In this document: positions 1 to 9,182 of the stretch, one piece after another
How the letters are laid out: each line of letters opens with the position of its first letter
Position numbering within the stretch: the first letter of the stretch is position 1
Origin: Rhodanobacter sp. 67-28
GTDB lineage: Bacteria > Pseudomonadota > Gammaproteobacteria > Xanthomonadales > Rhodanobacteraceae
NCBI GenBank assembly: GCA_001898415.1
Contig: MKTU01000036.1
Location: forward strand, 1-64,000
Direction: 5' to 3'
Length of the DNA: 64,000 nucleotides
Notes under the pieces: generated by a model
The model's database searches: none
Told to the model about the DNA's origin: nothing
The model's input: the letters and a program-made list of their open reading frames with translations, nothing else
Translations under genes and position numbers: made by a program

Positions 1-83
1 CGTCTCCCCGTTCCCACCGATGATCAGTCGGCGATTCTCCCCCAACCTCCGAGGAGAATCGACACATAAGGAGCCCGCTCGCC

Positions 84-139
84 GGGAATCGGGAATCGGG
101 AATCGGGAATCGGGAATCGGGGTTCGGGATTCGGGATTC
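84..139. repeat. tandem heptad repeat (GGGAATC)n
   Basis: Five exact tandem copies of GGGAATC (84-118) are followed by three degenerate copies, GGGGTTC, GGGATTC and GGGATTC (119-139). The same GGGAAT-based units recur in other gaps of this window, near 20085, 21980, 29905, 38050-38210 and 41370-41444. The function is unknown. Confidence 0.9.
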
Positions 140-183
140 GCAAAAGCTCAAGAGCGTCGCCCACGGGTGCGACGCGTCCAGGC

Positions 184-254
184 GTAGGGCGGGCATGGCC
201 CGCCGGCCTTGCACGGCGCCGACGACAAAAGCCGGCGGGCCGTGCCCGCCCTAC
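184..254. repeat. REP-like palindrome pair (GTAGGGCGGGC family)
   Basis: A 24-base unit starting GTAGGGCGGGCATGG (184-207) is followed by its inverted copy ending GCCCGCCCTAC (231-254), with one mismatch between arms. It can form a long hairpin. It overlaps the last codons and stop of the minus-strand gene that ends at 251. Related units lie at 10672, 19852, 19947, 33512 and 51861. Bases 1-250 hold no gene that I can support. Confidence 0.8.
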
Positions 255-2197
255 GTCGATCGCCGGCGCAGCGCGGCTTGCAGCAGACGGCGCTGGATGC
301 GCTCGGGCAGGCCCTTGGGCGCATCCAGGCCCATGCGCGCCAAGGCTGCGCCTTCATCCTCCATCGCCTCGCCGGGACGCACCGCGGCGCGCAGCACTTG
401 CCAGCGGCCGCGCCAGCGACTGCTGCGCGACTGCAGCCATTCCAGCGCCGGCAACAGGCGCTGTTCGACCTCGTCGAAATCGCTGCCGAAGGGGAACACC
501 GGCAGTTGGCCCTTGCGCCGGAATGGCATCAGCGATTCGTGCAGTGCATCGGGCTGGTGCCGGCGCCAGGCATCGGGTATGGCGAAATCCGCCGCCAGCT
601 TGCCGCGCGATTTCGCCTCCGCGCACAGCGCGTCCAGAAAGCGCGCATCGCAGATCGACAGCATCGCCTCGATGCATTCGCTGTCGCTCTTGCCGCGCAA
701 GTCGGCGACGCCGTATTCGGTGACCACGATGTCGCGCAGGTGGCGCGGGATCGTGGTCTGGCCGTAGCTCCAGCGGATCGTGCTCTCGATGCCGCCGCGA
801 TGGCGGCGGGTGGCGCGCAGCAGCAGCACCGAGCGCGCGCCCGGCAGCTCGTGCGCCATCGCCACGAAGTTGTACTGGCCGCCGACGCCGCTGACCACCG
901 CGCCGTCCTCCAGCGTATCGGACACCGCCGCACCGAGCAGGGTCGCCATCATGCAGGTGTTGAAGAAACGCGCGTCGCGTCGCTGCAGCGTGGCCAATGC
1001 CTGTTGGTCGCCGTACAGCTGGTTGACGTTGGACACCGCGCACATGTCGATCGCGTCCGGGTCGCTCGCCTCGGTGGCGGCCAGCCATTCGTACAGGTCG
1101 CGCGAACCGAGGAAGAATGCGCCGCGCAGATAATGACCGCCGGGCGTGCCCGGATTCAGCCGGCCGGACAGCGAGGCGCGCTCCAGCGCAAGGTTGTCCC
1201 AGCTGCGCCGCTTCAGGATGCCGCCGCGCTGCAGGTGCATGAAGCCGTCCATCACCATCTCGCTGGCGCCGTACAAGCCGGTCCCCAATGGTGCAAGGCC
1301 ACCGAGCGCGCCTGCCTGCGCATGGGTGCTGCCGGCCGGGTCCAGCGCCACCAGCATGCAGCGCCAGGCGGTGTTCTGCTGCTGGCGCAGCAGCAAGGCC
1401 TTGACCAGGGCGTCGGACAACGCGCCGATGCCGATCTGCAGGCAGCCGCCGTCGCGCACCAGGCTGCTGGCGTGCAGGCCGATCGCATATTCGGCCAGGT
1501 CGATCGGCAACCGCGGCAGCGCGAACAGGCGCGGCGAGGATTCCGGCTGCAGCTCCACGTCGAAGTAATCCGCCGGCACCTCGGCATCACCGCCCAGCCA
1601 CGGCAGGTCGGGATGCACCACCGCCACGCACAGCGGCCGGCGTGCGCCTGCCAGCTGCAACTGGCGCAGGAAATCCAGTGTCAGGTCGGGGTTGCACGAG
1701 AGGCTGTAGCGCACACCCTCGGCGGTTTCGCGGCGTGCGACCAGTTGCACCAGCAGGTTGATGTCCTGCAACGCCAGGTCGCGCGCCACATGGGTGTAGT
1801 TCTGGCTGATGTAGTTGCGCTGCGCACTGCCCGAATGCAGCAGCGCGCCACTCTGCAGGTAGAACTCGTGCACCACGACGTTTGGCGGCAAGGCATCGCG
1901 CGCCTCGTCCAGGGCGTATTGCGGGTCGACCGCGTCGGCGCCGAAATGGCGATCGAGGAACGGCAGCAGGAAGCGCCGCTGCAGCCCCGCCTTCGGCTGC
2001 GGCCGGGTCAGCGACAGCGCGGTGTACAGGCGCATCGAACGCGTCGGGTCGCCGGCGGTGAGCCGGTACAACGCGTTGAGCAGGCCGTGCGGCTTGCCCA
2101 GGCCCAGCGGCGCGGCGATGCGCAGATCCGGCCCCAGCGCATCGGCGAGGTCGTGGGCGCAAGCGTCGGTGTCGCTGTAGCGCGGCTTGGCGGGCAT
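251..2197 (-). CDS. acetyl-CoA hydrolase/transferase family protein
   Basis: This is a protein of about 648 residues of the acetyl-CoA hydrolase/CoA-transferase family, which moves or removes CoA through a glutamyl-CoA intermediate. The family signatures are visible: a GTGLYGASEM segment in the middle, whose Glu is the likely nucleophile, and SGVGGQYNFVAMA in the C-terminal domain, followed by a TEYGVADLRGKS-type block. It is longer than the roughly 430-500 residues of simple acetate CoA-transferases, so it belongs to the long bacterial subgroup with an extra N-terminal part. The substrate cannot be told. The start is uncertain: ATG 2197 has GGAGG directly abutting it, and in-frame ATGs lie at 2239 and 2245. 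It is divergent from the phospholipase D gene 64 bases away. Confidence 0.8.
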   Translation of the reverse strand: MPAKPRYSDTDACAHDLADALGPDLRIAAPLGLGKPHGLLNALYRLTAGDPTRSMRLYTALSLTRPQPKAGLQRRFLLPFLDRHFGADAVDPQYALDEARDALPPNVVVHEFYLQSGALLHSGSAQRNYISQNYTHVARDLALQDINLLVQLVARRETAEGVRYSLSCNPDLTLDFLRQLQLAGARRPLCVAVVHPDLPWLGGDAEVPADYFDVELQPESSPRLFALPRLPIDLAEYAIGLHASSLVRDGGCLQIGIGALSDALVKALLLRQQQNTAWRCMLVALDPAGSTHAQAGALGGLAPLGTGLYGASEMVMDGFMHLQRGGILKRRSWDNLALERASLSGRLNPGTPGGHYLRGAFFLGSRDLYEWLAATEASDPDAIDMCAVSNVNQLYGDQQALATLQRRDARFFNTCMMATLLGAAVSDTLEDGAVVSGVGGQYNFVAMAHELPGARSVLLLRATRRHRGGIESTIRWSYGQTTIPRHLRDIVVTEYGVADLRGKSDSECIEAMLSICDARFLDALCAEAKSRGKLAADFAIPDAWRRHQPDALHESLMPFRRKGQLPVFPFGSDFDEVEQRLLPALEWLQSRSSRWRGRWQVLRAAVRPGEAMEDEGAALARMGLDAPKGLPERIQRRLLQAALRRRST

Positions 2198-2261
2198 CCT
2201 CCGATCATGCCAGAAGCCGCCGCCACGGCGCATCGACATCCCCATCGCCTACACTCGATGC

Positions 2262-3737
<1,476 letters not shown>

Positions 3738-3815
3738 GACATTTGTTCTGATTCACCTCCCAAGCGGATGTTTTTTCACGACTTCACCGTAGCGGCATGC
3801 TAGGCTCTTCGCCCC

Positions 3816-5177
3816 ATGTCCGTCCCCGACACCCCCCGCCACGTGCTGACCCCCAGCTCGCTCAACCGGCTGGTTCGCGACCTGCTGGGCGACGCGCTGC
3901 CGCAGGTGTGGATCGAAGGCGAGCTGTCCAACGTGGCGAAGCCGGCCTCGGGCCACCTGTACTTCACCTTGAAGGACAGCGGCGCGCAGGTGCGCTGCGC
4001 GATGTTCAAGATGAAAGCCTCCGTGCTGCGCTTTCGCCCGGTCGACGGCATGCAGGTGCTGCTGCGCGCCAAGGTCGGCCTGTACGAACCGCGCGGCGAG
4101 TTCCAACTGGTCGCCGAATACATGGAGCCGGCCGGCGAAGGCGCGCTGCAGCGCGAGTTCGAGCAGCTCAAGGCCCGGCTCGATGCCGAAGGCCTGTTCG
4201 ACCCGGCGCGCAAGCGTGCCCTGCCCCGTTACGCACGGCGCATCGGCGTGGTCACCTCGGCCACCGGCGCGGCGATCCGCGACGTGCTGAGCGTGCTGGC
4301 GCGGCGCTGGCCATTGGCTGATGTCGAGATCTTGCCGGTGCCGGTACAGGGCCGCGAGGCGCCGCCGGCGATCGTGGCGATGCTGCGCAAGGCATCGGCC
4401 AGCGCACGCTACGACGTGCTGCTGCTGACCCGCGGCGGCGGCTCCCTGGAAGACCTGTGGGCATTCAACGACGAAGCGGTGGCACGGGCGATCCACGCCA
4501 GCGCGGTGCCGGTGGTTTCCGCGGTGGGCCACGAGATCGATTTCAGCATCGCCGACTTCGTCGCCGACCTGCGCGCGCCCACGCCCTCGGCCGCCGCCGA
4601 ACTGCTGGTGCCCGACGCGGTGGCGGTCGATCGCCACCTGCGGCAGCTGCAGCAGCGCCTGGCTACCCTGCAGCAACGACGCATGCAGGGGAACGCGCAA
4701 CGCGTCGACCATCTGCTGGCGCGATTGCAGGCGCAGCGGCCGCAGGCGCGGCTGCAACGCGATCGCGAGCGGCTGGTCCATCTCCACCGTCGCCTCCTCG
4801 GGGCAATGCGCGAACAGCAGCAACGCCGCCAGTCGCAGCTCGACCGCGCGCGGTCCCGCTTGCTCGGGCAACACCCGCAGCAGCGGTTACCCCTGCTGCG
4901 CCATCGCCTCGGCGAACTCACCCAGCGCCTGCGCCACGCCATCGAGCGTCGTCTGGAACGCGACCGCCTCACCCTGCAGCAAGCCGCGCGCGCTCTGCAT
5001 ACGGTCAGCCCATTGGCCACGCTGGAACGCGGCTACGCCATTCTGTTCGACGAGGCCGGCAAGGTGCTGCGCTCGACGCAGGGCGTCGAGGCTGGCACGG
5101 CGCTGCGCGCACGACTGGCGGATGGTGAGTTGGGGTTGCGGGTGGAGGAGTGTGATGCCACGAAACCTCGCGGATGA
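3816..5177 (+). CDS. xseA: exodeoxyribonuclease VII large subunit
   Basis: XseA, 453 residues, is the catalytic and DNA-binding large subunit of exonuclease VII, which degrades single-stranded DNA in both directions to short oligonucleotides. The N-terminal OB fold (residues about 8-105, with WIEGELSNV and GHLYFTLKD) is followed by the catalytic core with TSATGAAIRD, LLTRGGGSLEDLWAFN and SAVGHEIDFSIADFVAD, then a long Arg/Gln-rich coiled coil (about 270-400) and the conserved tail SPLATLERGYAI. The length is normal. The small subunit gene xseB is not in this window. It converges with the deacetylase gene 30 bases downstream. Confidence 0.97.
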   Translation: MSVPDTPRHVLTPSSLNRLVRDLLGDALPQVWIEGELSNVAKPASGHLYFTLKDSGAQVRCAMFKMKASVLRFRPVDGMQVLLRAKVGLYEPRGEFQLVAEYMEPAGEGALQREFEQLKARLDAEGLFDPARKRALPRYARRIGVVTSATGAAIRDVLSVLARRWPLADVEILPVPVQGREAPPAIVAMLRKASASARYDVLLLTRGGGSLEDLWAFNDEAVARAIHASAVPVVSAVGHEIDFSIADFVADLRAPTPSAAAELLVPDAVAVDRHLRQLQQRLATLQQRRMQGNAQRVDHLLARLQAQRPQARLQRDRERLVHLHRRLLGAMREQQQRRQSQLDRARSRLLGQHPQQRLPLLRHRLGELTQRLRHAIERRLERDRLTLQQAARALHTVSPLATLERGYAILFDEAGKVLRSTQGVEAGTALRARLADGELGLRVEECDATKPRG

Positions 5178-5207
5178 GCAAACCTGATTCTGCGTTTGCT
5201 GCTCTTG

Positions 5208-6128
5208 CTACCGCCGAACAAGATTGCTGATGCTCGCAGCCATGGCCGCGGCACTCTCCTTGCCGTAGCCGCCGCCACCGACGAACACTGCCGAGGTGCC
5301 AAGCGACGAGAGTCGATCCAGCACGAGCGCGTCGCGTTCGACGCAATCGGCCACGGAAAGACGCATGCCGCCGAGTGGATCGCTAGCCAGCACATCGGTT
5401 CCGGCCACCACGAAAGCCAACGCGTGCCCACCGATCACCTCGCCCAGCCCGCTGCGCAACCGGGCCAGATATTCGTCACCGGACACGGCGTTGCGCAGAG
5501 GAAGGTCGATGTCGACCCGCTGTCGAGTGAAGCCGTCGCGTGGATAGATGGTGTCGTTGTAAATATCCAGAATATCCACTCGCTTGTCGTCCATGAACAC
5601 ATGCGCGTTGCCGTTGCCGTGATGGGCGTCGATATCGACGATCAGAATCCGGTCTTCGGTGCCCAGCGTGTTGTCGCCTCGCAACTGCTCCACCGTGATG
5701 CCGATGTCGTTGTAGACACAGAAGCCCTCGGCTGCGTTGCGGCTGGCGTGGTGATAGCCACCGGACAGGTTCCAGACATGCCCGCCTTCGCGTAGCGCCG
5801 CGCGTGCCGCTGTGAGCGTGCCGCTCACCGCCCAGCGCATCGGCGTCAGGATACGCCGATCGATCATCGAGAACGGCAGCAAGGGAATCCATGGAAGCTC
5901 GAGTGCCTGCAGAATGTAGCGTTTGCTCGACAGCAGGTTTCCGAAGATCGAACCGACGAAGGTTTGGACTGTCGCTTCATCGACAGGCGCCAGCGGTTCT
6001 GCCATCTCGACACCGGTCAGTGCGTGGAGGCTCTCGGCAACCTTGGCGTACTTCCTGCCATCGAACGGATGCAGCCGATTGAGCAGACCGAAGTCGATGT
6101 TGTACGCAGGGGTGTAGATGATCTTCAA
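5208..6128 (-). CDS. histone deacetylase family protein, class IV (HDAC11)-like
   Basis: This zinc amidohydrolase of 306 residues has the arginase/deacetylase fold. The His pair is in GGYHHAS (126-127), the metal ligands are in DIDAHHGNG (D167, H169) and AGTD (D245), and GGGGYG near 290 carries the catalytic Tyr. IYPRD and the AGTDVLASDPLGG block resemble class IV HDAC11 rather than acetylpolyamine amidohydrolases. HDAC11 itself prefers long acyl groups. I choose TTG 6128 as start because it overlaps the upstream TGA stop (TTGA) and gives the family-typical MKIIYTP N-terminus, so translation is probably coupled to the upstream cysteine-motif gene. The substrate is unknown. Confidence 0.85.
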   Translation of the reverse strand: MKIIYTPAYNIDFGLLNRLHPFDGRKYAKVAESLHALTGVEMAEPLAPVDEATVQTFVGSIFGNLLSSKRYILQALELPWIPLLPFSMIDRRILTPMRWAVSGTLTAARAALREGGHVWNLSGGYHHASRNAAEGFCVYNDIGITVEQLRGDNTLGTEDRILIVDIDAHHGNGNAHVFMDDKRVDILDIYNDTIYPRDGFTRQRVDIDLPLRNAVSGDEYLARLRSGLGEVIGGHALAFVVAGTDVLASDPLGGMRLSVADCVERDALVLDRLSSLGTSAVFVGGGGYGKESAAAMAASISNLVRR

Positions 6129-6580
6129 GATTGCTGCAGCTCTCTGGCGAATTTGAGCACTTGGGCCGGCGTCCAGATACCCCAACCCAACACGCGACCG
6201 AATCGGTTGTACTCGCCTGCGTGCGGGGTGAACGAAGGGCCTCGCTTCGCACCTTCGATCAAAGCGAGCGCGACGACGTGTGAGCAGTTGTTCCGCGCGA
6301 TCTGATAGCGCGGTGTGTCCTTCTGAAGGTTGATGATGAATCGGAGCACGGCAGCCTCGTCCAGCAGGGGAAGTTCCACGGTCACCGGCTGCCGGTTGCC
6401 CTCGTTGTAAATATCCTGCTGAAGGCTTTGCATCAGCATGCCGGGCTGACTCCGTTTGGTCTTCAAATCCTTTTTTTCCGCGCCTCCGTCAGGCCAGAAA
6501 CTGACGTATTCGCTTCCGATGGTCAGGGCTGCGTGTCCGATGTGCTCGTTGTCCGCCAGCCAGACATGAACCTTTACCAT
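6125..6580 (-). CDS. putative LRAT/permuted NlpC-P60-like cysteine protein
   Basis: This small protein (151 residues) is not firmly recognised. It begins MVKVHVWLADNEHIGHAALT with His16, and near the C-terminus has RNNCSHVV with Cys99. This His-then-Cys order with an N-C-x-H box resembles the permuted papain-like fold of LRAT/H-REV107 proteins (NCEHF motif), which move acyl chains or hydrolyse lipids. The assignment is by motif only. There is no signal peptide or membrane segment, so it is probably cytoplasmic. The start is supported by AGGAAGAGG about 8 bases before ATG 6580. The stop overlaps the TTG start of the deacetylase gene, so the two form an operon. Confidence 0.6.
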   Translation of the reverse strand: MVKVHVWLADNEHIGHAALTIGSEYVSFWPDGGAEKKDLKTKRSQPGMLMQSLQQDIYNEGNRQPVTVELPLLDEAAVLRFIINLQKDTPRYQIARNNCSHVVALALIEGAKRGPSFTPHAGEYNRFGRVLGWGIWTPAQVLKFARELQQS

Positions 6581-7116
6581 GGGAACGTCCTCTTCCTGAG
6601 TTGTCGTGAAGTGGCTGCGCAGCACCCATATTGAAAATGCTGCCACTCGATTCTGATGGCAAGCACGGCACCATGGGCCGTATCGTACACGCAGGGATTG
6701 CTTGCACCGAAGCTGCTCCAGACGATGCCGAACGACGGAAAGAATGCGCGACTGCGCATCCCTGGTCGATGGCGAACTCCCGCTGCGGGTGATACGTCGC
6801 ACCGCCGACCCCGGTGCCAGGTTGTTCCTGATGGAAGCCATGGTCTCCGATGCCCGGACTGGGCCAAGATGCCGGACATCCACATGCTGGTACTGCTCGC
6901 CGGAAAGCAACGCACGCGGCAGGAGTACGTCACCCCGCTCTCGCCGCGGGCTTTGCGCTGCAGCGGGAGCTGGATATCGGGGCCGGCATCTCGATCATCG
7001 AGGCAGCCGCGGTCTGAAACGCGGCCAAGATGGCGAAAACAGAAGGCATTGAAGCTGTGCAAACGCGTGGGTCGGAGCCGACGCAGGGATCGCGTAGCAA
7101 CCGACATCCGCGCCGC
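6581..7116. other. 536-base gap without a supported gene
   Basis: The stretch between two minus-strand genes has no open frame on either strand with family-like sequence, although it is long for this compact region. The promoter of the cysteine-protein/deacetylase operon should lie in its left part. A plus-strand frame at 6850-7017 (55 codons, ending GISIIEAAAV) is open but has no ribosome site and nothing recognisable. The gap may hold an eroded gene. Confidence 0.5.
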
Positions 7117-8328
7117 CTACCTCCCAAGCACCCCTTCGATAGCGGCGACCGCCGCGGCGAGGCCGTCTTCGCTGGCCATGCGTCGGCCAAGCTCGGCCGC
7201 ACGCGCGACGACGGTTTCCCGCGCGACAAAATCGAGGGCTGCAGCAAGCGCCGCAGTGTCCGGGCTTGCCGCCGGGAGTGCCGCCGGCGCCACGCCCAGC
7301 CGACGAAGGCGATCCGCCCAGAACGCCTGATCCCCGGCGAACGGCATGACGATGGAGGGTTTGCCTGCCCGCAGGGCCGAGTGGGTGGTTCCCGATCCGC
7401 CGTGGTGGATCACCGCAGCCATCCGTGGAAACAGCCAATCGTGCGGGGTGGCGTCGATGCACAGGACATTGTCCGGCAGACGCGCGTCGCCCATCCCGTT
7501 CCACCCCGGCCAGAACACGGCACGTCGCCCGTCCAGCGCCGCGATCACCGCACCGAGCATGGCAGCCATGTCGATGCCGGTCATGCTGCCAAAGCCTACA
7601 TAGACCGGCGCGGTGCCGGCGGCAAGGAACGCCGCCAGAGCCGGAGGTGGCGTGTAGCTTTCACCCATGGGCGGCAGCCACTGGCCACACAGCGTGGCAT
7701 TCGCCGGCCAGTCCTTGGGCGATGGCAGCAGCGTCGGCGAGATGCCGTAGAGCATGGGCAGATCCTTCCACACGGTTTTCCGCGGCGGCAGGGCCAGCAC
7801 CTCCGCCCGTGCACGGTTGAGCGCCTGCTTGAAAGCCAGCCAGAACAGCTTGTTGGTGAACGCGAGGCTGGCCCGGTTCAACCAGGCGGGGACCCAGGCC
7901 GGCGGCAAGAAGGGCGAAGCAAACTCGCGCGACGGCGTAAGCGGGATCATCCCCGCGATGGCGGCGGGAATCTCGAGGCGCTCGGCCACCGAAAGCCCGA
8001 CGAAGCCGGCCAGGCCCGACGTCACGATGGCGTCGCAACCTTCCGCCGCGGCCAGCGTCTCCCGCATCCACGCAGCCGTGTGCTTGTTGGTCAATGCCAC
8101 CATGGCCTTGGCCGTGCCGCGCGGCCCTTGTTGTCCCCAGTCGGCAAACAGCTCGCGGATGTCGCCGGAGAGCGGCGTGGCTGGAATCCCGAGCGCATGC
8201 GCCGTGCCCAGGGTTCGCGCGTCGCCCAGCAGAACCACCTCATGGCCCGCTTTGCGCAGGGCATGACCCAGCGCGGCCAGCGGACGCGTATCGCCCTCGG
8301 TGCCGCAGGTCAGAAGTACGAGCTTCAT
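7117..8328 (-). CDS. GT1-family glycosyltransferase
   Basis: This glycosyltransferase of 403 residues has the GT-B fold of family 1 (UGT type), which transfers sugar from a nucleotide donor to small lipophilic acceptors such as sterols, macrolides or carotenoids. The N-terminus MKLVLLTCGTEGDTRP is the usual acceptor-domain strand and loop. The donor-binding signature is in the C-terminal half: VYVGFGSMTG, then HHGGSGTTHSALRAGKPS and a following FAGDQAFWADRL. The ATG at 8328 was chosen because it begins this core and leaves the palindromic operator upstream. It is divergent from a TetR gene, so it is probably the regulated target and may inactivate a toxic small molecule. The acceptor is unknown. 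Confidence 0.85.
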   Translation of the reverse strand: MKLVLLTCGTEGDTRPLAALGHALRKAGHEVVLLGDARTLGTAHALGIPATPLSGDIRELFADWGQQGPRGTAKAMVALTNKHTAAWMRETLAAAEGCDAIVTSGLAGFVGLSVAERLEIPAAIAGMIPLTPSREFASPFLPPAWVPAWLNRASLAFTNKLFWLAFKQALNRARAEVLALPPRKTVWKDLPMLYGISPTLLPSPKDWPANATLCGQWLPPMGESYTPPPALAAFLAAGTAPVYVGFGSMTGIDMAAMLGAVIAALDGRRAVFWPGWNGMGDARLPDNVLCIDATPHDWLFPRMAAVIHHGGSGTTHSALRAGKPSIVMPFAGDQAFWADRLRRLGVAPAALPAASPDTAALAAALDFVARETVVARAAELGRRMASEDGLAAAVAAIEGVLGR

Positions 8329-8339
8329 GTCACGCTCCC

Positions 8340-8368
8340 ATGTAAAGTAAACGGCGTATACTTTACAT
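8340..8368. promoter_or_regulatory. palindromic operator between divergent GT and TetR genes
   Basis: Perfect 10-base inverted repeat: ATGTAAAGTA (8340-8349) and TACTTTACAT (8359-8368) around a 9-base spacer. It sits 11 bases upstream of the glycosyltransferase ATG and 19 bases upstream of the TetR ATG. TATACT (8357-8362) could be the -10 box for the TetR gene, so a bound repressor would cover both promoters. The AT-rich site stands out in GC-rich surroundings. Binding by the adjacent TetR protein is inferred. Confidence 0.85.
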
Positions 8369-8387
8369 GCCACCGAGTGTCTGAGCC

Positions 8388-8996
8388 ATGCCATCTTCCC
8401 GTCCGCGTCCCCGGCCATCAAGCCGGGCCGAGTTGCCCGAACACATGGGCCTCGTTGCGCGCCAATTGTTCGCATCGCACGGCTATGCCCAGGTGACCAT
8501 GGAGCAGGTCGCCGCCCAGGCCGGCGTATCCAAGCGCACCCTGTACAAATACTTTCCGGCCAAAGAAGCTCTGCTGGAACACACGCTGGAAGCTTCCCTC
8601 TCGAAAGACCTCGCAACACGCGACTTCAGCCTGCACGAACGTGCCGGCTTCCGCGCCGGCGCCACGGCACTGCTGCACGAATCGGCGCACTGGTGCGAAC
8701 AGCACGCCGATATCCTGTTGCCCTACATCCGCTACAAGTTCGCCAATTTCGACCCGGGCGCCAGGCCGAAGGAAGATCGCGGCCTGCTTCCGCTCTGGGT
8801 GATGCTGATCGAAGCCGCCCAGGATCGCGGCGAACTGGCGCCGCAGCATCGCTCCGAACAACTGGGCATCTATTTCCACTACCTCTACCTGGGTGCCCTG
8901 ATGCGCTGGCTCAGCGAGCCGGGCCTCGACCTGCGGCAAGAGTTCGACATGGTGATCGGGCTGTTCATGGACGGGGCGGCGGCCGGCGTGAATTGA
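8388..8996 (+). CDS. TetR/AcrR-family transcriptional regulator
   Basis: This 202-residue repressor-type regulator has an N-terminal TetR helix-turn-helix (about residues 20-65, with QLFASHGYAQVTMEQVAAQA and GVSKRTLYKYFPAKEALL). The C-terminal helical part should bind an unknown ligand and form the dimer, and resembles the TetR_C group found in AcrR-like regulators. The ATG at 8388 leaves a Pro/Arg/Ser-rich tail of about 15 residues before the DNA-binding domain. It is divergent from the glycosyltransferase gene with a single palindrome between them, so it most likely represses that gene and itself, and releases in the presence of the glycosyltransferase substrate (inference). Confidence 0.9.
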   Translation: MPSSRPRPRPSSRAELPEHMGLVARQLFASHGYAQVTMEQVAAQAGVSKRTLYKYFPAKEALLEHTLEASLSKDLATRDFSLHERAGFRAGATALLHESAHWCEQHADILLPYIRYKFANFDPGARPKEDRGLLPLWVMLIEAAQDRGELAPQHRSEQLGIYFHYLYLGALMRWLSEPGLDLRQEFDMVIGLFMDGAAAGVN

Positions 8997-9182
8997 TGTT
9001 CGGCAAGCTGGCGCATGGCCATGCAGCCTTGTGTCGCCGCCGGGAGAGCCTCGACATCATGCCCGTGTGGCCGTCGCGGCCAGCGCGAAACCAGGTTCAC
9101 CCACTGGCAGACGACAGCAGCTCACGACCCCTGAACAACACCACGCCCTATCCTTGCCGGATCGCAACCGCAGGCAAGCGCC

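Noticed and set aside
84-139. Possible CRISPR-like array
   Set aside because: The units are 7 bases and directly tandem without spacers, so it is not a CRISPR array.
6850-7017. Plus-strand frame of 55 codons ending GISIIEAAAV
   Set aside because: It has no ribosome site, no recognisable family and no promoter, so it is kept only as a remark in the gap entry.
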